From NCBI RefSeq assembly GCF_001641615.1, contig NZ_LRRU01000014.1, positions 166,847 through 230,846 of the forward strand: DNA of 64,000 nt, written 5' to 3'. Shown in pieces: positions 31,221-41,065 of this stretch. Position 1 is the stretch's first letter, and each line of letters begins with the position of its first letter. The position numbers were made by a program, and so were the translations under genes. Source of the stretch: Pseudoalteromonas gelatinilytica (GTDB taxonomy: Bacteria > Pseudomonadota > Gammaproteobacteria > Enterobacterales > Alteromonadaceae). The notes below the pieces were generated by a model, which was not told where the DNA came from, ran no database searches, and was given only the letters and a program-made list of their open reading frames with translations.

Positions 31221-32921
31221 TTAAAGACCTAATACTTCTTTACCTTGTTTGAAAGTAACATCAACAGGGATGTTAGCTTGGCTTAGCTTTTCTAAGTCTT
31301 TAGCTAGTTCAGCTTTGATATCGCCATGGGTTGCGATTAGCTGATCAACTTTTTGGTAATCACCGTCACCTTGAATCGTTAAGATTAAGCGTGATAGTTT
31401 TTCCATTGCTTGGCTCATCTTCTCCATGTTAACGCTGTATAAGCCGTCAGCATTTTTTGAGAAGGCACCTTCTTCAGCAAAGAAGTTAAAGCGGATCATA
31501 TTCGCTTTACCGTGTGCACTTGATGCACCAAAACGCACTGAGCGGAAGATACCAGCCATAAAGGTAATGTAGTAATCTTCTAATGTACCGTCAGTGATCT
31601 CGCCTTTCTTAAGTAATTGCTCAACCATGTATAGACCTAAGATATCCGCTTTACCTTCTTCAAGGGCACTAGCATGCTCTTGCAATGATTGGCGAACAGT
31701 TCCTTTACCAGTAATGGTGTTTTTAATACCTAAACCGTGCGCTACTTCGTGGAACATTGTGTTTGCGAAGAACGCGTCAAAGGTGATGTGCTTGCGTTGC
31801 TCAGGAACAATTAGCTGCTCTGAAATTGGCACTAAGATTTTATCGAACTTAGCACGCATTGCATTTTTAAGCTGTAAACGACGTGTGCCTTTTTCTAGCT
31901 GTACTTGCTCATCATTTGGCAGGTTGATAGCAATAGTTTTACTACCTGCATTTGAGTGACCTGCGTAATAAACAACATCATAAGCATTTAGGTCAGCATC
32001 AGAGCCTGGGACTTCCTGCTTATACTTTTCATCTACAGGTAAACCTTTTTGTAGCTCTGGTAAGAAAGCGGCAAACTTGGCTAAACGCTCGCTCCAAGCT
32101 AAGTCTTTGATTAGTACATAGGCTTCATACGCTGCGCGGTAACCAAATAATTGATCTTCATAGGTTTCGATAGGACCAATAACCACATCAATTGGGTTAT
32201 TTTTCATATCCATCCAAGCAAAATCAGAAGGTTGGAAGTCATCACTTACCAATGCGTCTGCGCGCATGCTTAGGTAGTTAGCGAACTCTTTATCATCAGC
32301 AAGAGTGCTTGCTTCGCGTAATAAGTTAGCTGCTTTTTCTAGTTCTTGTGCGTACTCAACCGAGTAAGCTACGCTATAAAGAAGACCTTTTTCATCGCGT
32401 TTGATCACCGAGTAAAGACCGGTTTTGTCATCAACGATTGCATTGTTTAACTCTTCTTTTGTGATATCGCTTGGGTAAAACTCAGCGCCTAGTGGCTTTT
32501 CTTCATAACCTGATAAGAATACTTGGTCGCCGTTTAAGCGATCCCAAGGGCCATAGTTGATATCTGCAAACTTCTGAACTTTTTCATCATTAATTTTTGC
32601 TAAAAATGCGTCTTTATTCTCACCAAATGCTTGGCGCCAGAATAGCTCATCCATAATTTTTGAGGCTTCGATCAACTTACCAACCATTTGTTTTTGGTTG
32701 TCACTTAAGTGACTAAGATCAGAAGTAAGCGTGAAGTCTGTGTAAATGTCTAAACGGCTTTTCTCTGCATTGATAAGTTGTGGGTTGTTTTGTTCAGTAC
32801 TTTGCTTTGTTTGCTCTGCAGCAGGCTTAGTTTGAGAAGTGGTTGCTTGCTCGTCAGAACATGCACCAAGAAAAACAGCACCTGATAAGATAAGTGCTTG
32901 GCTAATTTTATTTAATGTCAT
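31221..32921 (-). CDS. M49 (dipeptidyl peptidase III-like) zinc peptidase lipoprotein
   Basis: A 566-residue lipoprotein; the signal ends in the lipobox LGAC with Cys21 followed by Ser. The zinc motif is HEVAH (391-395) in MFHEVAHGLG, with a downstream Glu in LEEGKAD (421-422) matching the second M49 motif. Eukaryotic M49 enzymes have the six-residue HEXXGH; the five-residue form here is shared with some bacterial members. It should remove dipeptides from short peptides in the periplasm or at the outer membrane. Single-gene unit with a strong terminator. Confidence 0.88.
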   Translation of the reverse strand: MTLNKISQALILSGAVFLGACSDEQATTSQTKPAAEQTKQSTEQNNPQLINAEKSRLDIYTDFTLTSDLSHLSDNQKQMVGKLIEASKIMDELFWRQAFGENKDAFLAKINDEKVQKFADINYGPWDRLNGDQVFLSGYEEKPLGAEFYPSDITKEELNNAIVDDKTGLYSVIKRDEKGLLYSVAYSVEYAQELEKAANLLREASTLADDKEFANYLSMRADALVSDDFQPSDFAWMDMKNNPIDVVIGPIETYEDQLFGYRAAYEAYVLIKDLAWSERLAKFAAFLPELQKGLPVDEKYKQEVPGSDADLNAYDVVYYAGHSNAGSKTIAINLPNDEQVQLEKGTRRLQLKNAMRAKFDKILVPISEQLIVPEQRKHITFDAFFANTMFHEVAHGLGIKNTITGKGTVRQSLQEHASALEEGKADILGLYMVEQLLKKGEITDGTLEDYYITFMAGIFRSVRFGASSAHGKANMIRFNFFAEEGAFSKNADGLYSVNMEKMSQAMEKLSRLILTIQGDGDYQKVDQLIATHGDIKAELAKDLEKLSQANIPVDVTFKQGKEVLGL

Positions 32922-33192
32922 TTTTTTGCCCGTTAAAAAGTGAGAGTCATTGCTTAGAAAACAAAAAGTCTATGCATTAAAGCAAACCTGACATATATAT
33001 GGCAAGTTTACAGCGCTAGAAGCAATATTTATTTATGAGTTAGGGAGTTAAAAAATATAAAAATAGATAATTTCTGTGAATTTCTTAACTTTAGCGCTAA
33101 GTTAGACAATACTAAAACTATAACTAATCTAATAATGTCAGTCATTAGTTTGTATTTATTTTGACAAACTAACCCAAGAGGATGGCACACAT

Positions 33193-34035
33193 ATGTCAAC
33201 AGAGAATGCATTACTGACCATATTGGTCGACAGAATAAATAATGACACGTTAGTGTTACCTACCTTACCAGAAGTTGCAGTGAAGGTGAGGCAAGCCGCG
33301 GATAACCCCGAGGTAAACTTGATGGATATGGCAGATGTCATTTCGCATGACCCTGCATTGTCGGCACGGATGATCAAAGTCGCGAATAGTGCATTTATGG
33401 GGCGCTCAGTTAAAGTCACAAACCTACACCAAGCTGTAACACGAATTGGCCTGCGTCAAATCAAGAACATTGCGACGGCAATGGCAATGGAGCAGCTGTT
33501 TGTATCACATAATGAGCTGATTAAAGGCTATATGGACAAGGCATGGCAGAAAACCCTTAAAGTAGCGTGCCATTCAATTACCTTGATGGACTTCTTTTTA
33601 CGCCGAAACAAGCATACATCATTGAATCGTGACACAATTACTTTGGCTGCATTAGTTTATAACATTGGCGTGCTGCCAATTTTAACTGAAGCTGAGAAGC
33701 ACCCTGAAGTGTTTGCAAACCCTAGTTTCCTTGCTCATGCTATCCAAAAGCTGGGCGGTAAAGTGGGTGGCGCAATTATGCGTGCTTGGGGATTTACTGA
33801 TGAGTTTGTAGAAGTTGCTGAAAGTTGGGCAAATCCAAACTATCGACCAGAGCATATTTGTTATGTCGATTTCATTCGTATTGGTGCGATTTTAGAAGGC
33901 ATCTTACAGGTTTCTGATAAGTCAGCGGCATTACAAACCTATATGGATAAAGGCGTGATTGAATCACTTGATATGTTCAGTGACGATGAATATAACGATA
34001 TGCTTAACGAAGTAAAAGCAATTTTTACTGACTAA
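33193..34035 (+). CDS. HDOD-domain signalling protein
   Basis: A 280-residue cytoplasmic protein. The HDOD signature is clear (LPTLPEVAVKVRQ, DVISHDPALSARMIKVANSA, VTRIGLRQIKNI). HDOD domains resemble HD phosphohydrolases but lack the full catalytic set; they act in c-di-GMP, motility and stress signalling. AAGAGGA lies upstream. It is an isolated gene, divergent from M49 over 271 AT-rich bases, and convergent with rdgC behind a terminator. The partner cannot be named. Confidence 0.92.
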   Translation: MSTENALLTILVDRINNDTLVLPTLPEVAVKVRQAADNPEVNLMDMADVISHDPALSARMIKVANSAFMGRSVKVTNLHQAVTRIGLRQIKNIATAMAMEQLFVSHNELIKGYMDKAWQKTLKVACHSITLMDFFLRRNKHTSLNRDTITLAALVYNIGVLPILTEAEKHPEVFANPSFLAHAIQKLGGKVGGAIMRAWGFTDEFVEVAESWANPNYRPEHICYVDFIRIGAILEGILQVSDKSAALQTYMDKGVIESLDMFSDDEYNDMLNEVKAIFTD

Positions 34036-34044
34036 CTACAGCAA

Positions 34045-34067
34045 AAAGCGCGACTTAGTCGCGCTTT
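34045..34067. terminator. Intrinsic terminator between HDOD gene and rdgC
   Basis: AAAGCGCGACT and AGTCGCGCTTT pair around a single T. T and A runs are short, so it is a moderate terminator, probably for both convergent genes. Confidence 0.75.
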
Positions 34068-34092
34068 AAATTAACTAACTCTCAGATTAATT

Positions 34093-35001
34093 TTATAAAT
34101 CTTCTGCGTCGCCTAAACCTTGGGTTAGCTCTTCTAGTAATTGTTTAATTTCTTCTGACGCTAAGATGAAGTCAGCATCAAGTTTGACCGCCATATCTTC
34201 TTTTGGAATGTCGGCGTTTTCTTCTTTTAATGTTTCTGAGTAGCTTAAACGCTTAATTGAACCATCGTTTTGTAGCATGAACTTAACGCGTTCTTGCCAA
34301 TCAAGAGCCAGCTTAGTTACGCGCTTACCATTTTCTAAGTGTGATTTTACTTCGTCACACGATAAGTCATGGCCTTTTAATTTAACCTGAGCGCCACTGT
34401 CATCGGCTTCCTCAAGCTCTGCATCGTTACCGATAGAGAAGCCTTCAGGGGTACTGAAATTAGTTAACCAGTCAGTTAAAAATACGTCTAAATCATAGTT
34501 CGCAAATGCAGGTACGACAGGAAGCGTACCAAGTGATTTACGAAGTAGGGCTAAAAGCTCTTCTGCTTTATTAAAGCTTGCGCTGTTAACCACAACCCAG
34601 CCATTCTTTTGATCAATAAATGCAAACTGCAGGCTCGATTTTTTAAATGCTTGAGGCAGTAAAGTGTGCAGAATATTTTCTTTTAGTTCGTCTTTTTCTT
34701 TTTTCTTTACTGGGCGGTTTTCTTCGGCTTCGATTTGTTCAACCTTCTCTGCAACCAATTCGTTGATAACGGCAGCTGGCAGCACTTTTTCTTCACGCTT
34801 AGCGCATACTAAAATGCTGTCTTGAGAGAAATGAGACAGAGTTTGACCGTGCTTACCAAAGGCTTTTGTCCAACCGAAAGTTGAAAGCTCTTGGCCTGTA
34901 CATGAGCGGAACAGGTCTTGTTCTAGGGCTTTGTCGAAGTCTTCTTGAGCGTATGAAACGTCTTGTTTAAAACGGTAACAGATAAGGTTACTAAACCACA
35001 T
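34093..35001 (-). CDS. rdgC: Recombination-associated protein RdgC
   Basis: A 302-residue DNA-binding protein. I start it at ATG 35001 because the family begins MWF-NL and AAAGGA lies upstream; a longer start at 35034 adds 11 unrelated residues. RdgC forms a ring around duplex DNA and modulates RecA. The length and the acidic C-terminus fit the family. No neighbour of obvious functional link; a kinase gene ends 90 bases upstream on the same strand, separated by a strong terminator. Confidence 0.94.
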   Translation of the reverse strand: MWFSNLICYRFKQDVSYAQEDFDKALEQDLFRSCTGQELSTFGWTKAFGKHGQTLSHFSQDSILVCAKREEKVLPAAVINELVAEKVEQIEAEENRPVKKKEKDELKENILHTLLPQAFKKSSLQFAFIDQKNGWVVVNSASFNKAEELLALLRKSLGTLPVVPAFANYDLDVFLTDWLTNFSTPEGFSIGNDAELEEADDSGAQVKLKGHDLSCDEVKSHLENGKRVTKLALDWQERVKFMLQNDGSIKRLSYSETLKEENADIPKEDMAVKLDADFILASEEIKQLLEELTQGLGDAEDL

Positions 35002-35044
35002 AATTAGGCTAATCCTTTCAATAAATTTGCCCAATCATAACAAT

Positions 35045-35081
35045 AAAAAACTGATGCCGAAATGAATCATTTCGGCATCAG
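35045..35081 (-). terminator. Intrinsic terminator of the sensor kinase gene
   Basis: CTGATGCCGAAATGA (35051-35065) pairs with 35067-35081 across a 1-base centre, giving a 15-base stem. Read leftwards it is followed by T6. It lies between the kinase and rdgC. Confidence 0.9.
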
Positions 35082-35091
35082 TGCTAATTGC

Positions 35092-36855
35092 TTATGAGTT
35101 AAACATTGAAAGTGGTTTTGGCATGTTTTTCGGAAAACTAATATGGTAGTGCAAGCCTTTACCGACTTCGCTTGATACCTCAATATCGCCACTAAGCGTC
35201 TGTTTAACGAGGTTAAAAGTAATATGCGTGCCCAAGCCACTGCCGCCTTGGTCGCGCTTGGTTGTAAAGAATGGGTCAAATAGCTTTTCTAGCTGGTCTT
35301 TTGATACGCCATTACCATTGTCTTTAAAGTCGATAACGACTTCGTCATCTTCTTCTTTGATAACGATATCGATGATGCCACTTTCAATCCCTTCGAAACC
35401 ATGAATAAGAGAGTTCATAATCAAGTTTGTGAAAATCTGACTAATCGCCCCCGCAGGCAGGTTAAGTGTTAAATCGTCAGGGCAATCTAAATTAATATGA
35501 TGCGACGTTTTCTTTAGTTTTGGATGGAGTGAGCGGATCACTTCACCTAAGTACTCTTTAAAGTTAATCGTTCTTACCGCTTCACTGGCTTGGTCGACTG
35601 CAATTTGCTTAAAGCTTGCAACCAGCTCAGAAGCTCTATCTAGGTTACTAGTAAGTAGGCTAGTACTTTGCTTGGCGTCATTAATAAACTCTTCAAGCGC
35701 TTTTGGCGACAGGGTTTTATCCTTGTAAGCCGCTTCAATTTGGTCCAAGCGTTCTTGTAAGAATGACGTCGCAGTAACACCAATCCCGATAGGTGTATTC
35801 ACATCATGCGTAATACCCGCTACTAAACCGCCTAAAGCTGCCATTTTTTCTGAGCCAACTAAACGTTCTTGCGCCATATTTAGTTCATCAAGGTAGCGTT
35901 GTAACTCAGTTTGTTTGGTGATGAGCTCTTGTTCAGTTTGCTTACGTAAATCGATTTCTTCAGTCAGTGTTAGCTTTTGTTTTTCAAGCTCATATTTTTG
36001 CTGCTGCAAGTCCATCATTGCTTGGCTTAAGTTTGATGTTTTGCGCGCCACTTCTTGTTCTAACTGTAAGTTATGTTGGTCGAGCTTTTCATTGCTTATC
36101 AATAATTCTTTTTGTGTATGTTCGAGCTCTTCACGGTAAAGTACCACCTTATCGATTAGCCGGTTGAAAGACTCTTCCATTACTTTAAGCTCGTTGTGCT
36201 CAACGGTATGGATCTGAATATGGCGACCTTCTAAGTCGTTTAATTCAAGATCTTCAATTTGTTCTGTAAATTCTGCCAATGGCTCGGTTAAGCGTTTTCT
36301 AAATGCCAGTAAGAAAAGAATGATCAAAAAGGTGGTTTTGATCATCGCATTACCAATTAAAAAGTAGATAGAAATCATGATGCGGCTAAATACCACTTCA
36401 CGACTTGAGAATAAGGTTACGTCACCTACTTGGGTTGTTTTACCAGAGAATTCAAAAATGAGTGGGAATGTATAACCGAATAAACCTGACGGCGTATCTT
36501 CGATAATCGCTTCTTCTTGCACTAACTGCTGACTGTAAAGCTCATGGATATCTAGCGAACGGCCTAGTTGTGAAAGCACTTCGCCACTGTCATCACGTAC
36601 AATAATGCCTTCAATCATAGGGATCGCTAATAGGCCTTCAGCTGTCGTAATGGTTTGTTTATCGTTCAACTCCCAAATAGCGCGGGTTAAACTACGGCTA
36701 AATGTTTTTTGTAAAGTCGTTAACTCGTCACGAATGTAATCTTTGGTATTAACGTACTCAGCAATAACTTGTCCACAGGTCACTACAAAAGTAAGTAAAA
36801 AGTAGACTGAGAGTACATTTGTTAATAATTCTTTTGACAGGCTTTTTTGTAGCAT
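35092..36855 (-). CDS. Membrane sensor histidine kinase with long coiled coil
   Basis: A 587-residue kinase. I start it at ATG 36855; a TTG nine codons earlier is in frame, but coding from there would overlap the AAGGAG ribosome site. Two membrane helices (about 13-32 and 162-185) bracket a periplasmic sensor of about 130 residues. A HAMP-like segment and a long coiled coil (about 240-330) follow, then the phospho-acceptor His350 in GITHDVNTP, and an ATPase domain (NLIMNSL, DNGNGV, GSGLGTH). The HDVNTP H-box resembles those of kinases with CheY-like partners. A CheY-like regulator is divergent 236 bases away and is the natural partner candidate. Confidence 0.93.
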   Translation of the reverse strand: MLQKSLSKELLTNVLSVYFLLTFVVTCGQVIAEYVNTKDYIRDELTTLQKTFSRSLTRAIWELNDKQTITTAEGLLAIPMIEGIIVRDDSGEVLSQLGRSLDIHELYSQQLVQEEAIIEDTPSGLFGYTFPLIFEFSGKTTQVGDVTLFSSREVVFSRIMISIYFLIGNAMIKTTFLIILFLLAFRKRLTEPLAEFTEQIEDLELNDLEGRHIQIHTVEHNELKVMEESFNRLIDKVVLYREELEHTQKELLISNEKLDQHNLQLEQEVARKTSNLSQAMMDLQQQKYELEKQKLTLTEEIDLRKQTEQELITKQTELQRYLDELNMAQERLVGSEKMAALGGLVAGITHDVNTPIGIGVTATSFLQERLDQIEAAYKDKTLSPKALEEFINDAKQSTSLLTSNLDRASELVASFKQIAVDQASEAVRTINFKEYLGEVIRSLHPKLKKTSHHINLDCPDDLTLNLPAGAISQIFTNLIMNSLIHGFEGIESGIIDIVIKEEDDEVVIDFKDNGNGVSKDQLEKLFDPFFTTKRDQGGSGLGTHITFNLVKQTLSGDIEVSSEVGKGLHYHISFPKNMPKPLSMFNS

Positions 36856-37091
36856 GGAATATCCATAGCTCCTTGGTGACAATTGTAATACATTCAGCTA
36901 GTTCTAAAGTTAGCTAATAAATGGTTAAAAAGAAATAAATATATCCTTTTTTACTGGAACATTTATAAATTGTTAGTATTTTTTGAAAAAACTTAACCTT
37001 ACTGCGCTTGAAAAAGTGTGTTATAAATTTATTTCATCTTTAATTTAGCCTTTTTTAATGTTGTATTTGCTACAGCGAAGATTTTTATTTC

Positions 37092-37466
37092 ATGAATAAT
37101 CCTAATTTTTCAGTACTAGTCTGTGATGATTCAAATATTGCCCGTAAGCAGGTAGTACGCTGTTTAGGTGATTGCTTGGATGCAGATATTCAGCAAGCTA
37201 CCAATGGCCGAGAAGCTCTTGCGCTACTTCGTGAGCAAAATTTTGATCTACTGTGCTTAGATTTAACCATGCCTGAAATTGATGGCGTTGCAGTGCTCGA
37301 AACGATTAAAGCAGAGAAAATAGAGTGCTTTGTAATAGTGATTTCGGCTGATATTCAGGTCGAAATGAAACAAAGAGTAGTAAAATTGGGTGCTATTGAC
37401 TTCATTGATAAACCGATAGATCTTGTGCGTCTTAAAGCAACTTTGCATAAATTTGGTATTCATTAA
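37092..37466 (+). CDS. Single-domain CheY-like response regulator
   Basis: A 124-residue receiver without output domain. Acidic pocket Asp12-Asp13, phospho-acceptor Asp57 in LCLDLTMPEIDG, and the Lys before cis-Pro in FIDKPIDL are present. The usual switch Thr/Ser appears as Ser in VIVISAD. It is divergent from the kinase at 35092-36855, so the pair may form one pathway acting on motility or another target (inference). Confidence 0.93.
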   Translation: MNNPNFSVLVCDDSNIARKQVVRCLGDCLDADIQQATNGREALALLREQNFDLLCLDLTMPEIDGVAVLETIKAEKIECFVIVISADIQVEMKQRVVKLGAIDFIDKPIDLVRLKATLHKFGIH

Positions 37467-37523
37467 TCTTTTATATAACGCAAACGCATAATTTATCTTT
37501 TCTTTAAGGGTTGACAGGCTGGC

Positions 37524-37529
37524 TATAAT
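37524..37529 (+). promoter_or_regulatory. -10 box of the threonine operon
   Basis: A perfect TATAAT lies 24 bases before the leader peptide start. A TTGACA at 37511 is only 7 bases upstream of it, too close to be its -35; a weak TCTTTA at 37501 has the proper 17-base spacing. Confidence 0.5.
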
Positions 37530-37547
37530 TAAGGCAGTCTACAGTCT

Positions 37548-37607
37548 ATGAAAACATTTAATCACGCAACGACCATTATTATTACAACCATCATCCTTAC
37601 GGGATAG
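37548..37607 (+). CDS. thrL: Threonine operon leader peptide
   Basis: A 19-codon ORF reading MKTFNHATTIIITTIILTG, with 6 Thr and 5 Ile codons, directly upstream of an attenuator hairpin and thrA. It is the functional equivalent of E. coli thrL: ribosome stalling at Thr or Ile codons when the charged tRNAs are scarce should prevent the terminator from forming. It is too short for automatic ORF calls. AAGG at 37531 is the only nearby ribosome-site match and is rather far. Confidence 0.93.
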   Translation: MKTFNHATTIIITTIILTG

Positions 37608-37634
37608 TGGCATAGGTCGGTGCAACAAATTTAT

Positions 37635-37667
37635 AGGCCTGTGTTCACTAGAACACAGGCCTTTTTC
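37635..37667 (+). terminator. Attenuator of the threonine operon
   Basis: AGGCCTGTGTTC (37635-37646) and GAACACAGGCCT (37651-37662) form a perfect 12-base stem with an ACTA loop followed by a T-run. It lies 27 bases after the leader peptide stop and 27 bases before thrA, as in enteric thr operons. Confidence 0.93.
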
Positions 37668-37693
37668 GTTTATGGAATGAGGAAACATAAATA

Positions 37694-40111
37694 ATGCGAG
37701 TATTAAAATTTGGTGGGTCATCCTTGGCCGACTACGCATGTTTGCAACAGGTAGCTCAGTTAGTTAAAGAAGAATTACGCGATGAAATGTTGTTAGTACT
37801 GTCTGCACCAGGTGGTATGACAGATTCATTAGTTGCATTAGCAAGTGCTGCAGAGCAGGGGCAAGAGTTTAGTGAGCAATGGCAAGCTTTGGTTGCACGT
37901 TGTGAGCAATTAAAAGCTGCTGTCGAAGCTGATTTTGGTCAGGTAGCAAGTTGGCCTAATCTTAGTGAACTTAAGAATAAACTAGATGGTGTTGCACTTT
38001 TAAAGTGTTGTCCAGACCAAGTGCGTGCTTATGTTATCAGCTTTGGTGAACGCGTTAGTGTTGCTTTAATGGAGTGCATGCTTAAAGAAAGTAATGCTCG
38101 TTATTTAGAAGCAACAGACTGTATTGCATCAGTGGGTGGCTACATTGATGCTGAAGCAGACTTGAATGCTAGTAAGCTACGTTTTCAAGAAGCCTTAAAA
38201 GCAGCACCAAGTACTATTTATATTATGCCGGGTTTCACTGCTGCCAATGAGCAAGGTGAGCTAACAACACTTGGTCGTAATGGTTCAGATTACTCAGCTG
38301 CGATTGCTGCAGCGTGTTTAGAAGCCGACGTATGTCAGATCTGGACTGATGTAGATGGCGTTTACAATGCGGATCCGCGCTATATCAAAAAAGCCTCTAA
38401 AGTTGATTCATTATCCTATAAAGAAGCAATGGAGCTTTCTTACTTTGGTGCAAAAGTATTGCACCCGAAAACGATTTTACCTTGTGCTAAAGCAGGCGTG
38501 CCGTGTGAGATCAAAAATACTCATAACCCACGTGCTGAAGGTTCTGTGATCAGCAACGACAGTGTATCGAACGAACCTGTTAAAGCGCTATCAAGCTTAC
38601 AAAACCTGGCTATGTTGACGGTGTCTGGTCCAGGTATGAAAGGCAAAGTGGGCATGGCGTCAAAAGTATTTAATGCGCTGGCACACGACAATGTTTCAAT
38701 TGTGCTAATCACTCAATCTTCGTGTGAGTTTAGTATCAGTTTTTGTGTTCACGAAAGTGATTTAACGCTCGCGCTTGAAGCGCTTCAAGTTGCTTTTGAA
38801 TTGGAATCACAAGCCGGTTTAATCGAACCAGTTCAAGTACAACGTAACCTTGCTATTGTCACTTTAGTGGGTGATAACATGCGTGCGCACAAAGGCTTAG
38901 CTGCTAAGTTCTTTGCCTCATTAGCACAAGCCCAAGTTAACATTGTTGCTATTGCACAGGATTCAACAGAAAGCGCCATTTCAGCGGTTATCGACGGTGA
39001 GTTATGCAACGACGCGGTGAAAGTGTGCCATGAGAACTTCTTTACTCACATTCCTTCAATCGATGTGTTTTTACTTGGCTGTGGCTTAGTCGGCCAAGAA
39101 CTTATCCAGCAGTTAAAGCGTCAACAAGCATGGCTTGAAAAACGTAACATTAAACTGAACTTATACGGTGTAGCTAACTCAAGACAGCTTTATCTAGATA
39201 GCGAAGGCATTGCTTTTGATGGCTGGCAAGACAAACTAGCCGAGTCAGAGCAGGCATTTGATTTAAATCTGGTTGAGCAATTTGTTAAACAAAATCACTT
39301 AATCAATCCAGTGATCGTAGATTGTAGCTCAGCCGATAAACTTGCTGCGCAATATGTTGATTTCTTGAATGCAGGTTTCCATGTCGTTGCTGCAAATAAA
39401 AAAGCCAATACTAGCTCGTATGCTTACTATCAAGATTTAGTTGCAGCGACACAAAAGAATAATCGTAAATTTTTATACGAAACAAACGTAGGTGCCGGCT
39501 TACCGGTTCTTGATAATCTGAAATCGCTATTTGGTGCCGGTGATGAACTTATTAAGTTCAGCGGTATCTTGTCTGGTTCATTATCGTATATGTTTGGTGC
39601 GCTACAAGATGGTTTATCACTTAGCGAAGCAACGTTAAAAGCGAAAGAAAGTGGTTTTACTGAGCCAGATCCGCGTGATGATTTATCAGGTACTGATGTG
39701 GCTCGAAAACTACTGATCATTGCTCGTGAATCGGGTCTTGAGTTAGAACTAAGCGATATCGAAGTTGAATCTGTTTTACCAAAAGGGTTTGCAGAAGGTG
39801 ATTCTGTAGCAGATTTTATGGCAAAACTACCATCACTTGATGCACAGTTTAACGACCGCATTCAAAGCGCTGCAAGTGAAGGTAAAGTACTTCGTTATGT
39901 GGGCACTATTGAAAACGGTCAATGTAAAGTAGGCATTGAAGCTGTAGATAGTAGCCATGCTCTTTACGATATCCGTGACGGTGAAAATGCACTGGCCATC
40001 TTAAGTCAATATTATCAACCTCGTCCGTTTGTGATCCGTGGTTATGGCGCAGGTGCTGAAGTAACGGCTGCAGGCGTATTTGCCGACATTTTAAAAACGT
40101 TAACGCGTTAG
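37694..40111 (+). CDS. thrA: Bifunctional aspartokinase I/homoserine dehydrogenase I
   Basis: An 805-residue cytoplasmic enzyme catalysing the first and third steps from aspartate to threonine. The aspartokinase domain begins with [13 protein letters not shown] regulatory repeats occupy about 310-450 ([17 protein letters not shown] and [19 protein letters not shown]), where threonine feedback is expected. The dehydrogenase follows ([12 protein letters not shown] nucleotide fold, [18 protein letters not shown]). Length is close to E. coli ThrA (820). It is the first structural gene of thrABC and is controlled by the leader/attenuator upstream. Confidence 0.97.
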   Translation: MRVLKFGGSSLADYACLQQVAQLVKEELRDEMLLVLSAPGGMTDSLVALASAAEQGQEFSEQWQALVARCEQLKAAVEADFGQVASWPNLSELKNKLDGVALLKCCPDQVRAYVISFGERVSVALMECMLKESNARYLEATDCIASVGGYIDAEADLNASKLRFQEALKAAPSTIYIMPGFTAANEQGELTTLGRNGSDYSAAIAAACLEADVCQIWTDVDGVYNADPRYIKKASKVDSLSYKEAMELSYFGAKVLHPKTILPCAKAGVPCEIKNTHNPRAEGSVISNDSVSNEPVKALSSLQNLAMLTVSGPGMKGKVGMASKVFNALAHDNVSIVLITQSSCEFSISFCVHESDLTLALEALQVAFELESQAGLIEPVQVQRNLAIVTLVGDNMRAHKGLAAKFFASLAQAQVNIVAIAQDSTESAISAVIDGELCNDAVKVCHENFFTHIPSIDVFLLGCGLVGQELIQQLKRQQAWLEKRNIKLNLYGVANSRQLYLDSEGIAFDGWQDKLAESEQAFDLNLVEQFVKQNHLINPVIVDCSSADKLAAQYVDFLNAGFHVVAANKKANTSSYAYYQDLVAATQKNNRKFLYETNVGAGLPVLDNLKSLFGAGDELIKFSGILSGSLSYMFGALQDGLSLSEATLKAKESGFTEPDPRDDLSGTDVARKLLIIARESGLELELSDIEVESVLPKGFAEGDSVADFMAKLPSLDAQFNDRIQSAASEGKVLRYVGTIENGQCKVGIEAVDSSHALYDIRDGENALAILSQYYQPRPFVIRGYGAGAEVTAAGVFADILKTLTR

Positions 40112-40120
40112 GAGCTGGTC

Positions 40121-41047
40121 ATGATCCGTGTATATGCACCCGCTTCAATCGGGAATTTTGCTGTCGGCTTTGATGCTTTAGGTGCTGCGCTAGCACCTAT
40201 CGATGGCACCTTATTAGGTGATGTTGTTGAGGTGAGTGCCGCTGAGCAAGATACTTTTGTTTGCTCTGGCGACTATGCCCATAAACTGCCTGCTAATGCT
40301 GAAGAAAACTTGGCTTATCAATGTTTAATTCATTTTAAAGAACACGTTGCGCCGACTATGCCAGCGGTAAAACTTGAGCTGAAAAAGAACCTACCAATTG
40401 GTTCTGGTTTAGGTTCAAGCGCGTGTTCTGTGGTGGCTGCGTTTGCAGCCCTTGATAAGTTCGCTGAAACGAATTTATCTCAAGAGCAACTTATCGAGTT
40501 GATGGCTGATTTTGAAGCTATTGTTAGTGGCGGCCGTCATTACGATAACATCACACCATGTTACTTGGGTGGCTTGCAATTAACTGGTGAACTTATTCCG
40601 AACAAGTCAATTTCGTTACCCGTTGATAATCAATGGTATTACGTAGCGGCTTTTCCAGGTTTTTCACTGAATACCGCAAAAGCGCGCTCAGTACTGCCAA
40701 AGCAATTATCAATGCATGACAGTGTTGAGTTTGCACAGCGACTTTCTGCGTTTAGTAGTTTATTACTAACAGGTCGCTTTGATGCAGCGCTCTCCATTAT
40801 GAGTGATGAAATAGCCGAGCCACATCGTGCACCGCTTATTCAAGGCTTTGCAGAAGCTAAAAGTGCTTTACCTGAGTTTGGCGCAGAGATAGTCAGCATT
40901 TCGGGGGCTGGGCCAACATTATTTACCGTGTGTAAGAGCCTTGAAGCTGCACAAAAGTGTGCAGCGTGGCTGAATGATAATTACATCAATGAGCAGGGCT
41001 TCTGCCACATCTGTCAACTAGATCAGCTTGGCACACGACAGCTTTAA
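40121..41047 (+). CDS. thrB: Homoserine kinase
   Basis: A 308-residue GHMP-family kinase that phosphorylates homoserine. The ATP-binding GHMP motif LPIGSGLGSSA is at 91-101 and the C-terminal ISGAGPTLF closes the site. It follows thrA by 9 bases (ribosome site TAGGAG) and precedes thrC by 18. Normal length for the family. Confidence 0.97.
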   Translation: MIRVYAPASIGNFAVGFDALGAALAPIDGTLLGDVVEVSAAEQDTFVCSGDYAHKLPANAEENLAYQCLIHFKEHVAPTMPAVKLELKKNLPIGSGLGSSACSVVAAFAALDKFAETNLSQEQLIELMADFEAIVSGGRHYDNITPCYLGGLQLTGELIPNKSISLPVDNQWYYVAAFPGFSLNTAKARSVLPKQLSMHDSVEFAQRLSAFSSLLLTGRFDAALSIMSDEIAEPHRAPLIQGFAEAKSALPEFGAEIVSISGAGPTLFTVCKSLEAAQKCAAWLNDNYINEQGFCHICQLDQLGTRQL

Positions 41048-41065
41048 AGAATTTAAGGAATAAAC

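Noticed and set aside
37511..37529. TTGACA and TATAAT before thrL as one promoter
   Set aside because: They are only 7 bases apart, too close for a sigma-70 promoter; only the TATAAT is kept as a -10.
39430..39861. Open frame of 143 residues antisense to thrA
   Set aside because: Ser-rich low-complexity shadow of the homoserine dehydrogenase domain.
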